A stretch of 64,000 nucleotides of DNA from Chondrocystis sp. NIES-4102 (GTDB taxonomy: Bacteria > Cyanobacteriota > Cyanobacteriia > Cyanobacteriales > Xenococcaceae), in the NCBI GenBank assembly GCA_002368355.1, contig AP018281.1, forward strand, positions 2,170,001 through 2,234,000, given 5' to 3'. Both the position numbers and the translations under genes were made by a program. Shown here one piece after another: positions 10,513-19,858 of the stretch (position 1 is its first letter; each line of letters opens with the position of its first letter). Under the pieces are notes generated by a model. The model ran no database searches. It was not told the origin of the DNA and was given only the letters and a program-made list of their open reading frames with translations.

Positions 10513-10788
10513 CTACTCAACCAAGAAAAATGTATCGTCTCTAACTACTTCACCGCCAATACGCTCAATTTTATTTTGACAACAGCCACATAAAAAATAA
10601 AAACGAATGCTATCGGTTTGAGAATCAATTATTTTATTAAGACGCGATCGCAATTTAGCATACTCAGTTTTGCTTAAATTGCATTCAAACAAACTATACT
10701 GCATCCATTGACCATAAGAAGATAATATACTGTGGATTTTATTGCGTCTTTTATCTTCCGATATATCGTAACTGACTATCACAAACAT
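10513..10788 (-). CDS. cas2: CRISPR-associated endoribonuclease/adaptation protein Cas2
   Basis: At 91 aa it has normal Cas2 length. The N-terminal ferredoxin-like strand MFVIVSYDIS carries the conserved aspartate at residue 8. The middle has the typical WMQYSLFECNLS stretch and IRFYFLC near the end. Cas2 dimers bridge two Cas1 dimers in the complex that inserts new spacers at the leader end of the array. The gene is the last of the cas operon, three bases after cas1, and directly precedes the leader. Two extra cysteines (CGCC) near residues 68-71 are a minor oddity. Confidence 0.95.
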   Translation of the reverse strand: MFVIVSYDISEDKRRNKIHSILSSYGQWMQYSLFECNLSKTEYAKLRSRLNKIIDSQTDSIRFYFLCGCCQNKIERIGGEVVRDDTFFLVE

Positions 10789-10791
10789 AAA

Positions 10792-11799
10792 TTACTTTAA
10801 AATCAATGGAGGGTATTTATCGGTTTCCTGCATTAAGTATTTACCCATTAATCTAGCTTGAATTTCAAAAGCTTCTTGATAAGTACACTGACGTTTTAAA
10901 ACAGGATGCTTAAATTTAGATTGTTTTTTTTGTTCGTAAAGGCGGAGAAATATTTTTAATCCTTCTTTGGTTAAAGAAACTGCATTACTAATAGGTTCAC
11001 TATTAAATTCGTTAGGAGTTAATAAATTTTTGTTAATAGCATTTAAAACCATTGCATCCACTATTAAAGGTCGAAATTCTTCCATCAAATCTAAGGCTAA
11101 AGATGGTCTACCATATCTTTGATAATGAAGATAACCTAAATAAGGATCGAACCCTACTATATTAACTGCACTTTGAACATCATGTCTTAATAATGAATAA
11201 CCCAAGCTAAGTAAAGAATTAACTGGATCGGTTGGTGGACGACGCACACGAGATTTAAACTTAAAGTTAGGATTTTGAATTAATTGATTGAAGCAACCAA
11301 AATATGCTGCACTTCCTGCACCTTCTAAGCCTCTGAGGGAGTCTATCTTATTAGTTAGATCAATAGGTAAGATCGCTTGTTCTAGTTTATTAATTCCTGC
11401 GTCTAAATTTAATTCTGGATATTCCCGACGACGACGCATCAGGAGATGGCGATAGTTTTTTAATTTTCCTCTAACAAATCCTTTTACTAAATGAATAGAT
11501 ATTTCTGTTTCTCCCGCAGCCAACCATTGGGCTTTTCTAATAAGGATATTTTTACTTAATTCTGGTTGTAGACAACCTCGATATTTTCCTGTGGCGGTAA
11601 CAAAACTCAGGGGTATTTTTCTATCAAGCAATTCTTTAATAATATCAGGGGACATAGTAGCTTGTCCCATAATTACTAAGCCATCTATTTTGATTAATGG
11701 TATATCTAATAGTGTTTTTTTGTTAGCTTTTACTGTAAGTCTTTCGTCGCTTTTACCAATAAATGAATTGTATTCCTGTGTGATATATATTGTTCCCAT
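10792..11799 (-). CDS. cas1: CRISPR integrase Cas1
   Basis: The 335-aa protein has the Cas1 beta-rich N-terminus (MGTIYITQEYNSFIG) and the helical catalytic domain. The metal ligands are visible as E159 in GLEGAGSAAYF, H225 in GYLHYQRYG and E240 in DLMEEFRP. Cas1 with Cas2 cuts and joins prespacers into the array; Cas4 in the same operon probably trims ends and selects the PAM. It sits 18 bp after cas4 and 3 bp before cas2. No fusion to Cas4 or a reverse transcriptase is seen. Confidence 0.97.
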   Translation of the reverse strand: MGTIYITQEYNSFIGKSDERLTVKANKKTLLDIPLIKIDGLVIMGQATMSPDIIKELLDRKIPLSFVTATGKYRGCLQPELSKNILIRKAQWLAAGETEISIHLVKGFVRGKLKNYRHLLMRRRREYPELNLDAGINKLEQAILPIDLTNKIDSLRGLEGAGSAAYFGCFNQLIQNPNFKFKSRVRRPPTDPVNSLLSLGYSLLRHDVQSAVNIVGFDPYLGYLHYQRYGRPSLALDLMEEFRPLIVDAMVLNAINKNLLTPNEFNSEPISNAVSLTKEGLKIFLRLYEQKKQSKFKHPVLKRQCTYQEAFEIQARLMGKYLMQETDKYPPLILK

Positions 11800-11817
11800 A
11801 ATTTGCTAATTTTTCTT

Positions 11818-12411
11818 TTATTCCCGATATTCTTTTACTTTCTTTATGGCTTGAGGTAGACAATGGGAGTAAAGACTACAACCTTTGCAACCTGGATGAT
11901 AAACTGGAGGTGGTATTTTTTCAGTTGCGATCATGGTTTGTATAGCTGAAATTATAGCGATCGCTTTTTCTCTCAGATTTTTATCTATTTTTACTTCCTG
12001 GCGTTGATGGGAATGGGCATAGTATACATAACCAGTAGTGATTTTTTTCCCTGTCATTTCTTCTAAGCAGAGTGCTTGTCCGCAAACTTGCAGCGCATCA
12101 TTATTCCAATCATCTTTTTTCCCACGTTTGTATTCAACAGGATAAAATTCGCCCTTTTCGCTTTCTATTAAGTCTGATTTGCCAATAAGTCCATATTTTT
12201 CTGATTTGAGCCAAATTGCTCTTACTTGCCAAGTATATTCCCGATTTTCTTGAGTAACTGTATGTACTCTTTCATGTAAGCTTGTTCCTTCAATGGTATA
12301 TTGGTTATCAATAAAGTCGCCCATGCAAAACATTCGCCCGCAGCGATGGGGACAATAGGCGTAATGGTTGAGTGCTGCGATCGGTATATAATTTTCTTCT
12401 TGATTGATCAT
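11818..12411 (-). CDS. cas4: CRISPR-associated exonuclease Cas4
   Basis: The 197-aa protein is a RecB-like nuclease with the iron-sulphur cysteines of Cas4: C20 at the N-terminus (YCPHRC) and C175, C178 and C184 near the C-terminus (HPGCKGCSLYSHC). The nuclease residues D80 (GKSDLIE) and E93-x-K95 (PVEYKRG) are present. Cas4 works with Cas1-Cas2 to process prespacer ends and to define PAM and orientation. Its start is 2 bp after the cas6 stop, so translation is probably coupled. Confidence 0.95.
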   Translation of the reverse strand: MINQEENYIPIAALNHYAYCPHRCGRMFCMGDFIDNQYTIEGTSLHERVHTVTQENREYTWQVRAIWLKSEKYGLIGKSDLIESEKGEFYPVEYKRGKKDDWNNDALQVCGQALCLEEMTGKKITTGYVYYAHSHQRQEVKIDKNLREKAIAIISAIQTMIATEKIPPPVYHPGCKGCSLYSHCLPQAIKKVKEYRE

Positions 12412-12413
12412 AT

Positions 12414-13235
12414 TTAATTATTAATTCTTCTAACCATTCCCATTCCCATTGTGGTTTTTTTACCCATGCCACAATAGAGGGCAAAGTCCGCTAAGGTATT
12501 TAGGTATTTAAGTTGATCTTGGGTAAGATCTCCAAAAGCCTGATAAGTAATATTGCCAACGCAACCAATAAGTTTACTGTTACTGTAGTCTGTAACCATT
12601 TCCGTATGAATGTTGAAGTTACTGGGGTAAAGGGATAGTAGGGGTAATTCTGTAACTGGAATTTCAATGCTGCTGTATTTATTCCAACGTTTGCATAAGC
12701 TTTTAAAAATATTGTCGGCAGTAGGTAAAGAATCATTACGTTTTCCCTTACCAAAGGTTGTGGGAGTGACGCAAGAAAAGGTAAACTTATTATTATTATG
12801 GGAAGACTGTGCGTAAAGGCGATCATAGGGAGTTGCATTAGCCCAAGGTTGGTTAGGTTGTAATGTTCCTAAAATGCTAGTAATGGTAAGATTAGCACTT
12901 CCTAAATGCCAAGGTTTTTCGGGGTTAATATTCAACCAAAGTTGAGTAAGTTTACCAAAGAGAGTTTCATCTAATAATGAGATGCGCCACCAACAAGGGG
13001 TATTAGCAGGTATGGGCTTATTGTGTTGATACTGTATTTTCTGATTATTTCCCATAACTTGTAGAGGAGAAAGAGTAAAGGCTTTAGTGGTTTTTTGCTC
13101 GTGTAAATAGTCTCCCAAAGAGCGATCGCAATGGCTGACTAGATTGAGAAATAAAGCGTGTAGATGTTTACCTTTACAGTAACCTGGGGATATGGGGGAG
13201 AGGGGTAAAAGGTTTAAGACAAGACTGTAGGGCAT
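12414..13235 (-). CDS. cas6: CRISPR RNA endoribonuclease Cas6
   Basis: The 273-aa protein has two RAMP-like halves and the glycine-rich loop near the C-terminus (YCGMGKKTTMGMGMVRR). Histidines at 24 and 26 (GKHLHALFL) are in the region that supplies the catalytic histidine in Cas6. Its job is to cut the pre-crRNA in each repeat. With this repeat, a cut 8 nt before the spacer would give the tag ATTGAAAC next to the ATTCCT/AGGAAT hairpin. The gene follows cas3 after 14 bp. Confidence 0.92.
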   Translation of the reverse strand: MPYSLVLNLLPLSPISPGYCKGKHLHALFLNLVSHCDRSLGDYLHEQKTTKAFTLSPLQVMGNNQKIQYQHNKPIPANTPCWWRISLLDETLFGKLTQLWLNINPEKPWHLGSANLTITSILGTLQPNQPWANATPYDRLYAQSSHNNNKFTFSCVTPTTFGKGKRNDSLPTADNIFKSLCKRWNKYSSIEIPVTELPLLSLYPSNFNIHTEMVTDYSNSKLIGCVGNITYQAFGDLTQDQLKYLNTLADFALYCGMGKKTTMGMGMVRRINN

Positions 13236-13249
13236 ATTACATTAACTAT

Positions 13250-15985
13250 TTAGAATCGCTCTTTGGGTTTAACGTAGTGAATAATGGCTTTATGTTTATC
13301 AGATTCATAAAGTAAACGATTTTCCGTTTGTGAAGAATTTATAGCTTTAAATACACCAGGAAGATCGACAAATCCTAATTCTGGATTATAAATATATTCT
13401 TTTCCTTCTTCGTAATGAGACACACCATCATGATTTTTTTGTATTTTGACTACTATATTTTTTTGATAAGCCAAACCCCAAGATAAAGGTGAAAATTTCT
13501 CATTATTATATTTTTCTAAATCATAAGATCTTTCTGAAACATTTATATGGCTATAAATATTACTTTTATCGGACTTAATAATTAAGCGATCAATACTAAC
13601 AGTAATCTTGGGCATTTTGCTAATATCATTGTCTTTAGTTCCATCGTCATAAACTAAAGTGACAGATGGTGTCCAACTTCTTGTAGGAATCAAACCTTTT
13701 TTATGAGTTGATTCACAAGTTAAATCTGCATCGTAAACATAATCATGCAGCATAGAAAATAGTTCTATAGCACGATAATCATCTATATGTTGTTGGCGAT
13801 AAATGCAATTTAACATTTTATCAGTTTCAAAAGTAGTTAATTGCTTAAGAGTTTGTTGGTATTTATCCCATCCAGATTCATCAAGAGTGTTAATATATTC
13901 GCTAATGCGATCGCCAATTAAAATAACTTTTGCATTTTTAACTTTTCCGTTTCTATTACATCTTCCCACTCTCTGAATGAGATTTTCTGGCGGACAAATT
14001 TGAGAAATCAATATCTCACTATTTAAGTCACAACCAACCTCGATCGCACTAGTTGTAATTAGGATATACTTCTGATTATTACTATCTCGCTCTTTTAATT
14101 TTTCATATATCTTATATCTAAGTTTTTCGTCTATCCTTCCGTGATAAAGAAATAAATAATTGTCTTCACTCTTTATATCAATCCTTAGTTTGCATTTAAT
14201 ATTTTGATAGATCGCAACAGCATCTTTTACTGTTTCAACGACAACAATAATTCTTGTATCTGGTTTAGCTTGCCATTGTTTTAAAACAATTGTGGTAAAT
14301 TTAGTTGGAAATTCTGGTTGATTACTATCCCTGCTACTTCCACTAATCCATTCAAAGCTTCTATAATGTTGGGACAAATTTAGTTTAGCTGCCTTTTCCG
14401 AATTATCTATATAATCAATAAGATCATCTGCCAAATAATCAAATTGTTGAACTAATTCTTTAGGCATTGTAGCAGTCATCAAAACAAGCGATCGCCCTGC
14501 TTGATAAAGACTATCAATTAAACTTTTGAAGTTAGTAAAAGCTAGATTTTCATAACTATGTACTTCATCAAAACAAATTAAAGTTTCTTGATCATCTATT
14601 TCTCCATTAATCCTTAGAGGAAAGACAAAGTTTTTATTAGTATCTCCAAAAGCAAAATAACGATAGATAAATTTATCCAGAGTGGTTAAAATTACATCTC
14701 CTTTATATAAGTGCCGTCGAGGATTATTAACTCTAGATTTTTCTTTTTTTCCATTTCTATAAATATACCGTTCCATTGCTGAACCAGTATCAATCACTAA
14801 AGAAAATTCTTTTTGGGGATAAAATTGAGAAAATCGCTTTAAATATTGTTCTATCCTTTGTTGATGATCTTGTAATAAACTCTTAGCAGGTAATGGTAAA
14901 ATCAAACGCAAGTTTTTTATTAAGGCAGGAAATAAAATAGCTTCTAATTTGCCCTTTCCTGTTGGTGCTTTAACGATACAAGCTGGATGTTCTTCTGTCG
15001 TAATTTTATTAAATACTTCCTCTTGCATTGGGTTAGGAATAAAACCTGCTAATTCTCGATACCAATATTGGCAGTTATTATCTGGGATATTTATATGTTC
15101 TTGTTGTAATAAATATGGTTTAATAATTGCTTGTTTAGTAGTAAGTTCTGGATCTTTATTTAATTTTTCCCACCAGCTTTTTACCAAGCTATCCAATTCT
15201 TTCTCTAAAGCTTCATACTTCTTATCACTAGCTAACTTTTCCAGTTGTTTTTTTTCTTTACTTGATAAGTTATCAGGAAACCAAGACCAATAAGTAAAGT
15301 TTAATTTTAGTTCTGATTCTATAAATGGATATGGATCAAGATAATAAATATCAATCTCATTATTCTGATTGCTTTCATCTTTAGATAAAGAATACTCCAT
15401 AAATGTACGTTCAGTACCATGTTGCTGATCACCACAAATATAACAGGCTAACTCTGCTTCTATTTGGTCGCACATTTCTAAGTTATAAAGTTCTTTTGCA
15501 TAAGCTAATGGATCATTATCTAAAATATGTTTATACTGAGGATTTTTTCTAAGTTTATAAACATCTTCTGTAATATATCTAACCGAGTAATTATGATGAG
15601 CGATCGCTAAAGTTTCTGACCAAGATTGTTGATATTCTAAATTATTTCTTTTAGCAAGTTTACGATATTTAAGATCTTTGGCTGCAAACCTATGACCAAG
15701 AAAAGAATATTTATAGTTTTTAAACTGATCTTTTTTATCAAGATCGCAAAGAATTCTAAATGTTTGAGGTTTTGCCATATCATGTAATTCTATAGCTTTA
15801 ATAATTCTGTCTCGTGATGCTTCATTTTCTAAAGCCCAAAGTTTAGCTAAACGTTTGACATTACCTACATGATTACCTAAAGGTTGAAAGCGAATTTCAT
15901 CAGGAATAATTTTAGTCTTATCTCCAGGAAAAAAGACACGACCAAAATTGAAAGGACGTTTTTTAATATTCGATTTAAACATCAA
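13250..15985 (-). CDS. cas3: Cas3 nuclease-helicase with an N-terminal HD domain
   Basis: The 911-aa protein combines an HD nuclease and a superfamily 2 helicase. HD residues are H39 (NHVGN), H68-D69 (LHDMAK), H98 (GHRFA), H130-H131 (AHHNY) and a possible D173 (CDQIE). Helicase motifs are KAPTGKGK at 339-346 (Walker A), DEVH at 473-476, MTATMP at 503-508 and GRCNRNGK in the second RecA-like domain. Cas3 is recruited by the target-bound Cascade complex and degrades the displaced strand. In classical type I-D the HD domain is on Cas10d and Cas3 is helicase-only, so this arrangement is unusual here. The start overlaps the csc1 end by 11 bp. Confidence 0.95.
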   Translation of the reverse strand: MMFKSNIKKRPFNFGRVFFPGDKTKIIPDEIRFQPLGNHVGNVKRLAKLWALENEASRDRIIKAIELHDMAKPQTFRILCDLDKKDQFKNYKYSFLGHRFAAKDLKYRKLAKRNNLEYQQSWSETLAIAHHNYSVRYITEDVYKLRKNPQYKHILDNDPLAYAKELYNLEMCDQIEAELACYICGDQQHGTERTFMEYSLSKDESNQNNEIDIYYLDPYPFIESELKLNFTYWSWFPDNLSSKEKKQLEKLASDKKYEALEKELDSLVKSWWEKLNKDPELTTKQAIIKPYLLQQEHINIPDNNCQYWYRELAGFIPNPMQEEVFNKITTEEHPACIVKAPTGKGKLEAILFPALIKNLRLILPLPAKSLLQDHQQRIEQYLKRFSQFYPQKEFSLVIDTGSAMERYIYRNGKKEKSRVNNPRRHLYKGDVILTTLDKFIYRYFAFGDTNKNFVFPLRINGEIDDQETLICFDEVHSYENLAFTNFKSLIDSLYQAGRSLVLMTATMPKELVQQFDYLADDLIDYIDNSEKAAKLNLSQHYRSFEWISGSSRDSNQPEFPTKFTTIVLKQWQAKPDTRIIVVVETVKDAVAIYQNIKCKLRIDIKSEDNYLFLYHGRIDEKLRYKIYEKLKERDSNNQKYILITTSAIEVGCDLNSEILISQICPPENLIQRVGRCNRNGKVKNAKVILIGDRISEYINTLDESGWDKYQQTLKQLTTFETDKMLNCIYRQQHIDDYRAIELFSMLHDYVYDADLTCESTHKKGLIPTRSWTPSVTLVYDDGTKDNDISKMPKITVSIDRLIIKSDKSNIYSHINVSERSYDLEKYNNEKFSPLSWGLAYQKNIVVKIQKNHDGVSHYEEGKEYIYNPELGFVDLPGVFKAINSSQTENRLLYESDKHKAIIHYVKPKERF

Positions 15986-16787
15986 CTTTACCTTGTATAA
16001 GATTAACTAAAGATGTGGGGATATTAATTTCGCCGTCAGTATAATATTCAACAGTAGCAACGGAATTAGATTGAGGAGGATAATAACCACCAACAAAAGG
16101 AATAAAACCATCTATAGCACTAGGATCATTACTAAAGCTATCTTTATTACTCTCGTTAGACGACCATTGATAACGATAGAGATTATAGATATCGCAACCG
16201 TTAAAAAATTCATTAGTCTGTAACAATGCTTCCATAGGGACAATAGTTGATGGTATTGCACTTATGGTGTCTCGTTTTAATTCAATGGGTGGAGATATTG
16301 CATCTACTATGGCAAATCCTTCTTTACCTAATTTGCACCCCATACCTTTTATCTGTTGAAATTTCTCTAAATCAGATTTTGATTCGCTAACTACATAACC
16401 GATTAACTTTTCGGCAATTAAATACTCCCAAGTGTGTAATTGAAAGTTTGCTTTATCCTTTTCTATATACAATCTGGAAAAAACATCGTGATTAAAAGAC
16501 CGCATCCCTTTACGATAGGTACGATGCACTCCATGATAAGTATTACAAACAGGATAAGCACCCAAAGAAATTAGATTGCGCGGTAAGGTATAAAATGGCG
16601 GATTATCTTTATTAATTGTCGTTTCGGGAATATCTAAACCCGCACTTAACATCGCTACCCTTCGCAGATATCCCGATAAAGTAGTCGGGGGGACAAAAGG
16701 ATAAGTAGCTATATTCAATATCGACCCAGGCAAAATCCGAAAAGTCATTGCTGCGGTGGGTGTAAGATTAATTTGGAGACAATACAT
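15975..16787 (-). CDS. csc1: Cascade subunit Cas5 (Csc1-like)
   Basis: The 270-aa protein has a RAMP-type N-terminal strand (MYCLQINLTPTAAMTFRI), the PPTTLSGYLRRVAML stretch typical of Cas5 proteins, and a glycine-rich FVGGYY near residue 230. It should cap the 5' tag of the crRNA and hold the large subunit in the complex. Position between the Cas7-like gene and cas3, together with the neighbours' type I-D features, leads me to call it Csc1. Its spacing to csc2 is 3 bp and it overlaps cas3. Sequence similarity to well-studied Csc1 cannot be scored here, so the Cas5 role is surer than the exact subtype. Confidence 0.85.
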   Translation of the reverse strand: MYCLQINLTPTAAMTFRILPGSILNIATYPFVPPTTLSGYLRRVAMLSAGLDIPETTINKDNPPFYTLPRNLISLGAYPVCNTYHGVHRTYRKGMRSFNHDVFSRLYIEKDKANFQLHTWEYLIAEKLIGYVVSESKSDLEKFQQIKGMGCKLGKEGFAIVDAISPPIELKRDTISAIPSTIVPMEALLQTNEFFNGCDIYNLYRYQWSSNESNKDSFSNDPSAIDGFIPFVGGYYPPQSNSVATVEYYTDGEINIPTSLVNLIQGKVDV

Positions 16788-16790
16788 TAT

Positions 16791-17660
16791 TTAAGCTTGC
16801 AAAACTGCATCGACGAAACTTGTAGAGTATTCTTGTAATTTGGTTAGTGCTAGATTACCTATCCAACGTTCAAAGTGATTTTCTTGAATATAATTACCGT
16901 CGTTATCTTCAAAATTTCCGAGACGTTTAAACTCAGCAATAGCTGCTTGAGGATCGACAATTGCAGGAGAAATAATCGGGCGTTTCTTTTGGGGTACTAA
17001 ATAACGATCTAACACTAGTAAAGGTACTTCATCGGATTCTGCAATAGCAATACCTTTAGGATTACCCGCACCAATACGAGGAAGAGAATCCAAAAAAGCA
17101 TAAGCAACAGCAGCAAACTCATTATCTGTTAAACTGAGTGCATGGTTATATACTGGGTAAAGTATGCCTGGTTGGTTGTATTGTCTTTTGTATGGTTGTG
17201 GTGTCTCCTCTTTTTGATTGACAATCATTGCAGGGTGCATAGCCCTTTGTTTTTCAATAGGATAGATATCCTGTACCGCAACACCTCCCCCGTGACTCAC
17301 TCTGCCAATTAAAGTTTTACTTCCAGGATCGAGTGCGCCATACGTTGAACAAATTGGACATTTAGGATCGGCGCAAGTTTTAGGAATTCCGCATTTTTGC
17401 TTATCTCCTAATAATTCTCCATTACTGACAGGTGACCATAATAAACAACGTCTTTCAATACCTCTTCTTTTAGTAGGAGAGAGATAACATTTTTCTAATG
17501 CTTGACCATCTTTGCCATACATTTTTATTGTTTCTACTAAGTTAACGTTAACCTGCGTTTCATGCCCAAAATAAAGTTCCTGCGCCCCTTCTAAAATGGT
17601 ATAAATATCAAAGTGAAAGCGAGGGTTTTTTTTGTCAGTTTTTGGTAATCCAGTAGTCAT
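16791..17660 (-). CDS. csc2: Cascade backbone subunit Cas7 (Csc2-like)
   Basis: The 289-aa protein has cysteines at 90, 96, 101 and 104 (CADPKCPICSTYGAL), a zinc-finger-like insertion followed by YG as in Csc2 proteins. The loop RVSHGGGVAVQDI and later the PRIGAGNPKG segment suggest crRNA contacts. Several copies should polymerise along the crRNA spacer. The ATG overlaps the stop of the large-subunit gene by one base (TAATG), indicating coupled translation. Confidence 0.87.
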   Translation of the reverse strand: MTTGLPKTDKKNPRFHFDIYTILEGAQELYFGHETQVNVNLVETIKMYGKDGQALEKCYLSPTKRRGIERRCLLWSPVSNGELLGDKQKCGIPKTCADPKCPICSTYGALDPGSKTLIGRVSHGGGVAVQDIYPIEKQRAMHPAMIVNQKEETPQPYKRQYNQPGILYPVYNHALSLTDNEFAAVAYAFLDSLPRIGAGNPKGIAIAESDEVPLLVLDRYLVPQKKRPIISPAIVDPQAAIAEFKRLGNFEDNDGNYIQENHFERWIGNLALTKLQEYSTSFVDAVLQA

Positions 17661-19858
17661 TATTTATCTCCTTTTTTATTTAATTTACGTACAAGTTCAG
17701 GAAAGCGTGTATAAAGGGAAAGTTTAAGGTTATAAGTTAGTTCGTTCCAATCTTTATCTTGAGAGTAATTATTTTCTCTGCTTTCATCGCTAAAATATGT
17801 ATAAGCTCGATTAATATCATCAGCATAAAGAGTTAAATATTTCTTTCCATCTTTATCTTTTACTTCTCTTTCTTGTGGACTAATATTTAATTTTTTTAAT
17901 AAATCAACTGTTTGTTCATACATAAAAATATTGTCGGGATTAGAATATAATCTAGCCTGTACACTAGTTTTCTTTTCATCTCCTAATGTGGCGTAATAAC
18001 AAAAAGAAAATGGGTCGTTTACTTGTTCGATTAATTTACTTACTTCTCTCCCTACATCTTCAGGTTTCATAGCACTTCTTGCCGTACTTTCTAAAGATTT
18101 AGCAAAAGCATAAGTTAATCCAGTTAATGCTGCTACATCTTCATATAATTTTTTTCGTTTACTATTCACATCATTATCTCCTTTTAATGTATTCCAATAT
18201 TTATATCTGACTTGTTCCATATTCAATGGCTTACTTACTTTGCAACATTTTACTATGGTGTATTCTGCTAAGTAGGGTGAATCTTGTTCCACATATCTAA
18301 CTGCATCTCCTAGTCTTAAATTAATCTCGCCATCAGCAATAATCTTTTGTCCATAATTGTCTATTAATCCTTTGATTAAAATTAAATAACTGTTAGATAA
18401 TTCTTTTGCTTGATTACCTTGTAGAATCAAATTAAATTTAAAATCTTCCAAAACTTCTAAAGGAAATATTGCAGCAGTTTTTAGTAAAGCATATTGAATC
18501 TGTCCTAATTTTTGTGAGACAAATACCTTGTGTTTTTTCTTTATATATTCAGAAGGTATTAATATATACTTACCTGAAAAAATGTTGATTTCTTTATTAG
18601 TTAACATTCTCAAGTAATCATAAATTTTTAAACTGTGATTGTTTTGTTTAGATACACTAAGCTCTAAAATAATATTTCTATGAGACAATTTAAGCGGGGA
18701 AGCGATTGCAATAGACATACAGGTAGAACAAATTTTTGGCTGTTTCTCGTTATTAGAAGATTGAAGTCGTTGATTAGATGATTGAAATATGAACTTGATT
18801 GCATCATAATTTTTTTCCTTATTTATAAAATTAACCCCACAGGAATAACAAAAATTACTATTATTGTCATCTCCTGCTTTACGGTAAGCAAAATATATAA
18901 TATCCTTTGTCAAAATTGGTTTTGGTTTAAAATCAAACTTATCTAAGTTAATTAAATATTCTAATTGTTCAATTAATTTGGGTATTCTTTGTTGAGTGAT
19001 ACCAATTTGCTGTAATGCAAAATCTCTAAATTGCTTAGATAATTTTTTAATAATAAGTATCTTTTGATTATATTTTGTTTCTATACCAAAAAACTGTTTT
19101 TTATGCTCATCGCTAATCTTATTTTGTGTTAATAGATTGTATAAAATAGCGTAATACCAAGCAGCAAGTAAATTTGCTTGCTCTTTAGTAATGATTGGTA
19201 ATTCTGGAACACCAAATCCTTTATAAGGTTCTTCTGGGACAGCAAGTTTTATTGTATTAAGTAGTAGGACAAAAGTATTTAATAGACCTGGTAACTGATG
19301 TTTCGGATATCCATAAATAGAGAAAGCAACCTCAGTTATAAACTTATTCCATTCTTCAGTAAAATCTATTTTTTTAATATTTGGAATGAAAACCTGTACG
19401 TGAAAAATACTTTCATTCAAAACAATAACATGATGTACTTTTCGCAGATATTCAAGGAAGCGATCGCTAATACTTTCATAAGATAATCTTGCTTGCAATT
19501 CCCCAGGTAAAGGAGATTTATATAATATTATTTGTTCTCCTATTTCCTGATTGCCATAAAAAATTTTGTTGTCTTTTACTTGTAGGATTGGTAATTCTTC
19601 TTTAGAGCGATCGCGAACTAAATTTATCTCTCTAATTAACTGACTATTTCCAAATCCTTTAACTATATCTCTTGCAGCAGATTTATTAGCAAGAAGGGTA
19701 ACTATTTTTTCTCTATCTTCTTGAGGTAAAACATTAGCAACTAATGCACTCCCTAAAATTTTAATATCTTTGAGGCAATGAGGCATAACCTCCGCTACTG
19801 GATCGCTATTATTCATGATGGTTATAATTTCTAAATTGCCAAGTAGATCTAGAAGCAA
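17660..19858 (-). CDS. cas10d: Cas10d-like large subunit without HD domain
   Basis: The 732-aa protein is first in the operon. It has a central four-cysteine zinc motif, C337-C340 (CYSC) and C377-C380 (CSTC), as in Cas10d/Csc3. No H...HD...D pattern is visible in the N-terminus, whereas classical Cas10d begins with an HD nuclease and is longer (roughly 900-1000 aa). I see no GGDD palm motif; the YADD near residue 678 is in a helical context and is probably chance. It likely recognises the PAM and helps Cas3 recruitment. The start is uncertain: ATG codons at residues 1, 15 (MNNSDP) and 25 are possible. In I-D systems a small subunit is made from within this gene; see the internal start candidate among the findings. 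Confidence 0.8.
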   Translation of the reverse strand: MLLDLLGNLEIITIMNNSDPVAEVMPHCLKDIKILGSALVANVLPQEDREKIVTLLANKSAARDIVKGFGNSQLIREINLVRDRSKEELPILQVKDNKIFYGNQEIGEQIILYKSPLPGELQARLSYESISDRFLEYLRKVHHVIVLNESIFHVQVFIPNIKKIDFTEEWNKFITEVAFSIYGYPKHQLPGLLNTFVLLLNTIKLAVPEEPYKGFGVPELPIITKEQANLLAAWYYAILYNLLTQNKISDEHKKQFFGIETKYNQKILIIKKLSKQFRDFALQQIGITQQRIPKLIEQLEYLINLDKFDFKPKPILTKDIIYFAYRKAGDDNNSNFCYSCGVNFINKEKNYDAIKFIFQSSNQRLQSSNNEKQPKICSTCMSIAIASPLKLSHRNIILELSVSKQNNHSLKIYDYLRMLTNKEINIFSGKYILIPSEYIKKKHKVFVSQKLGQIQYALLKTAAIFPLEVLEDFKFNLILQGNQAKELSNSYLILIKGLIDNYGQKIIADGEINLRLGDAVRYVEQDSPYLAEYTIVKCCKVSKPLNMEQVRYKYWNTLKGDNDVNSKRKKLYEDVAALTGLTYAFAKSLESTARSAMKPEDVGREVSKLIEQVNDPFSFCYYATLGDEKKTSVQARLYSNPDNIFMYEQTVDLLKKLNISPQEREVKDKDGKKYLTLYADDINRAYTYFSDESRENNYSQDKDWNELTYNLKLSLYTRFPELVRKLNKKGDK

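Noticed and set aside
17800-17830. YADD near residue 678 of the Cas10d-like protein as a polymerase/cyclase motif
   Set aside because: It lies near the C-terminus in the part expected to be a helical bundle, with no palm-domain context and no GGDD.
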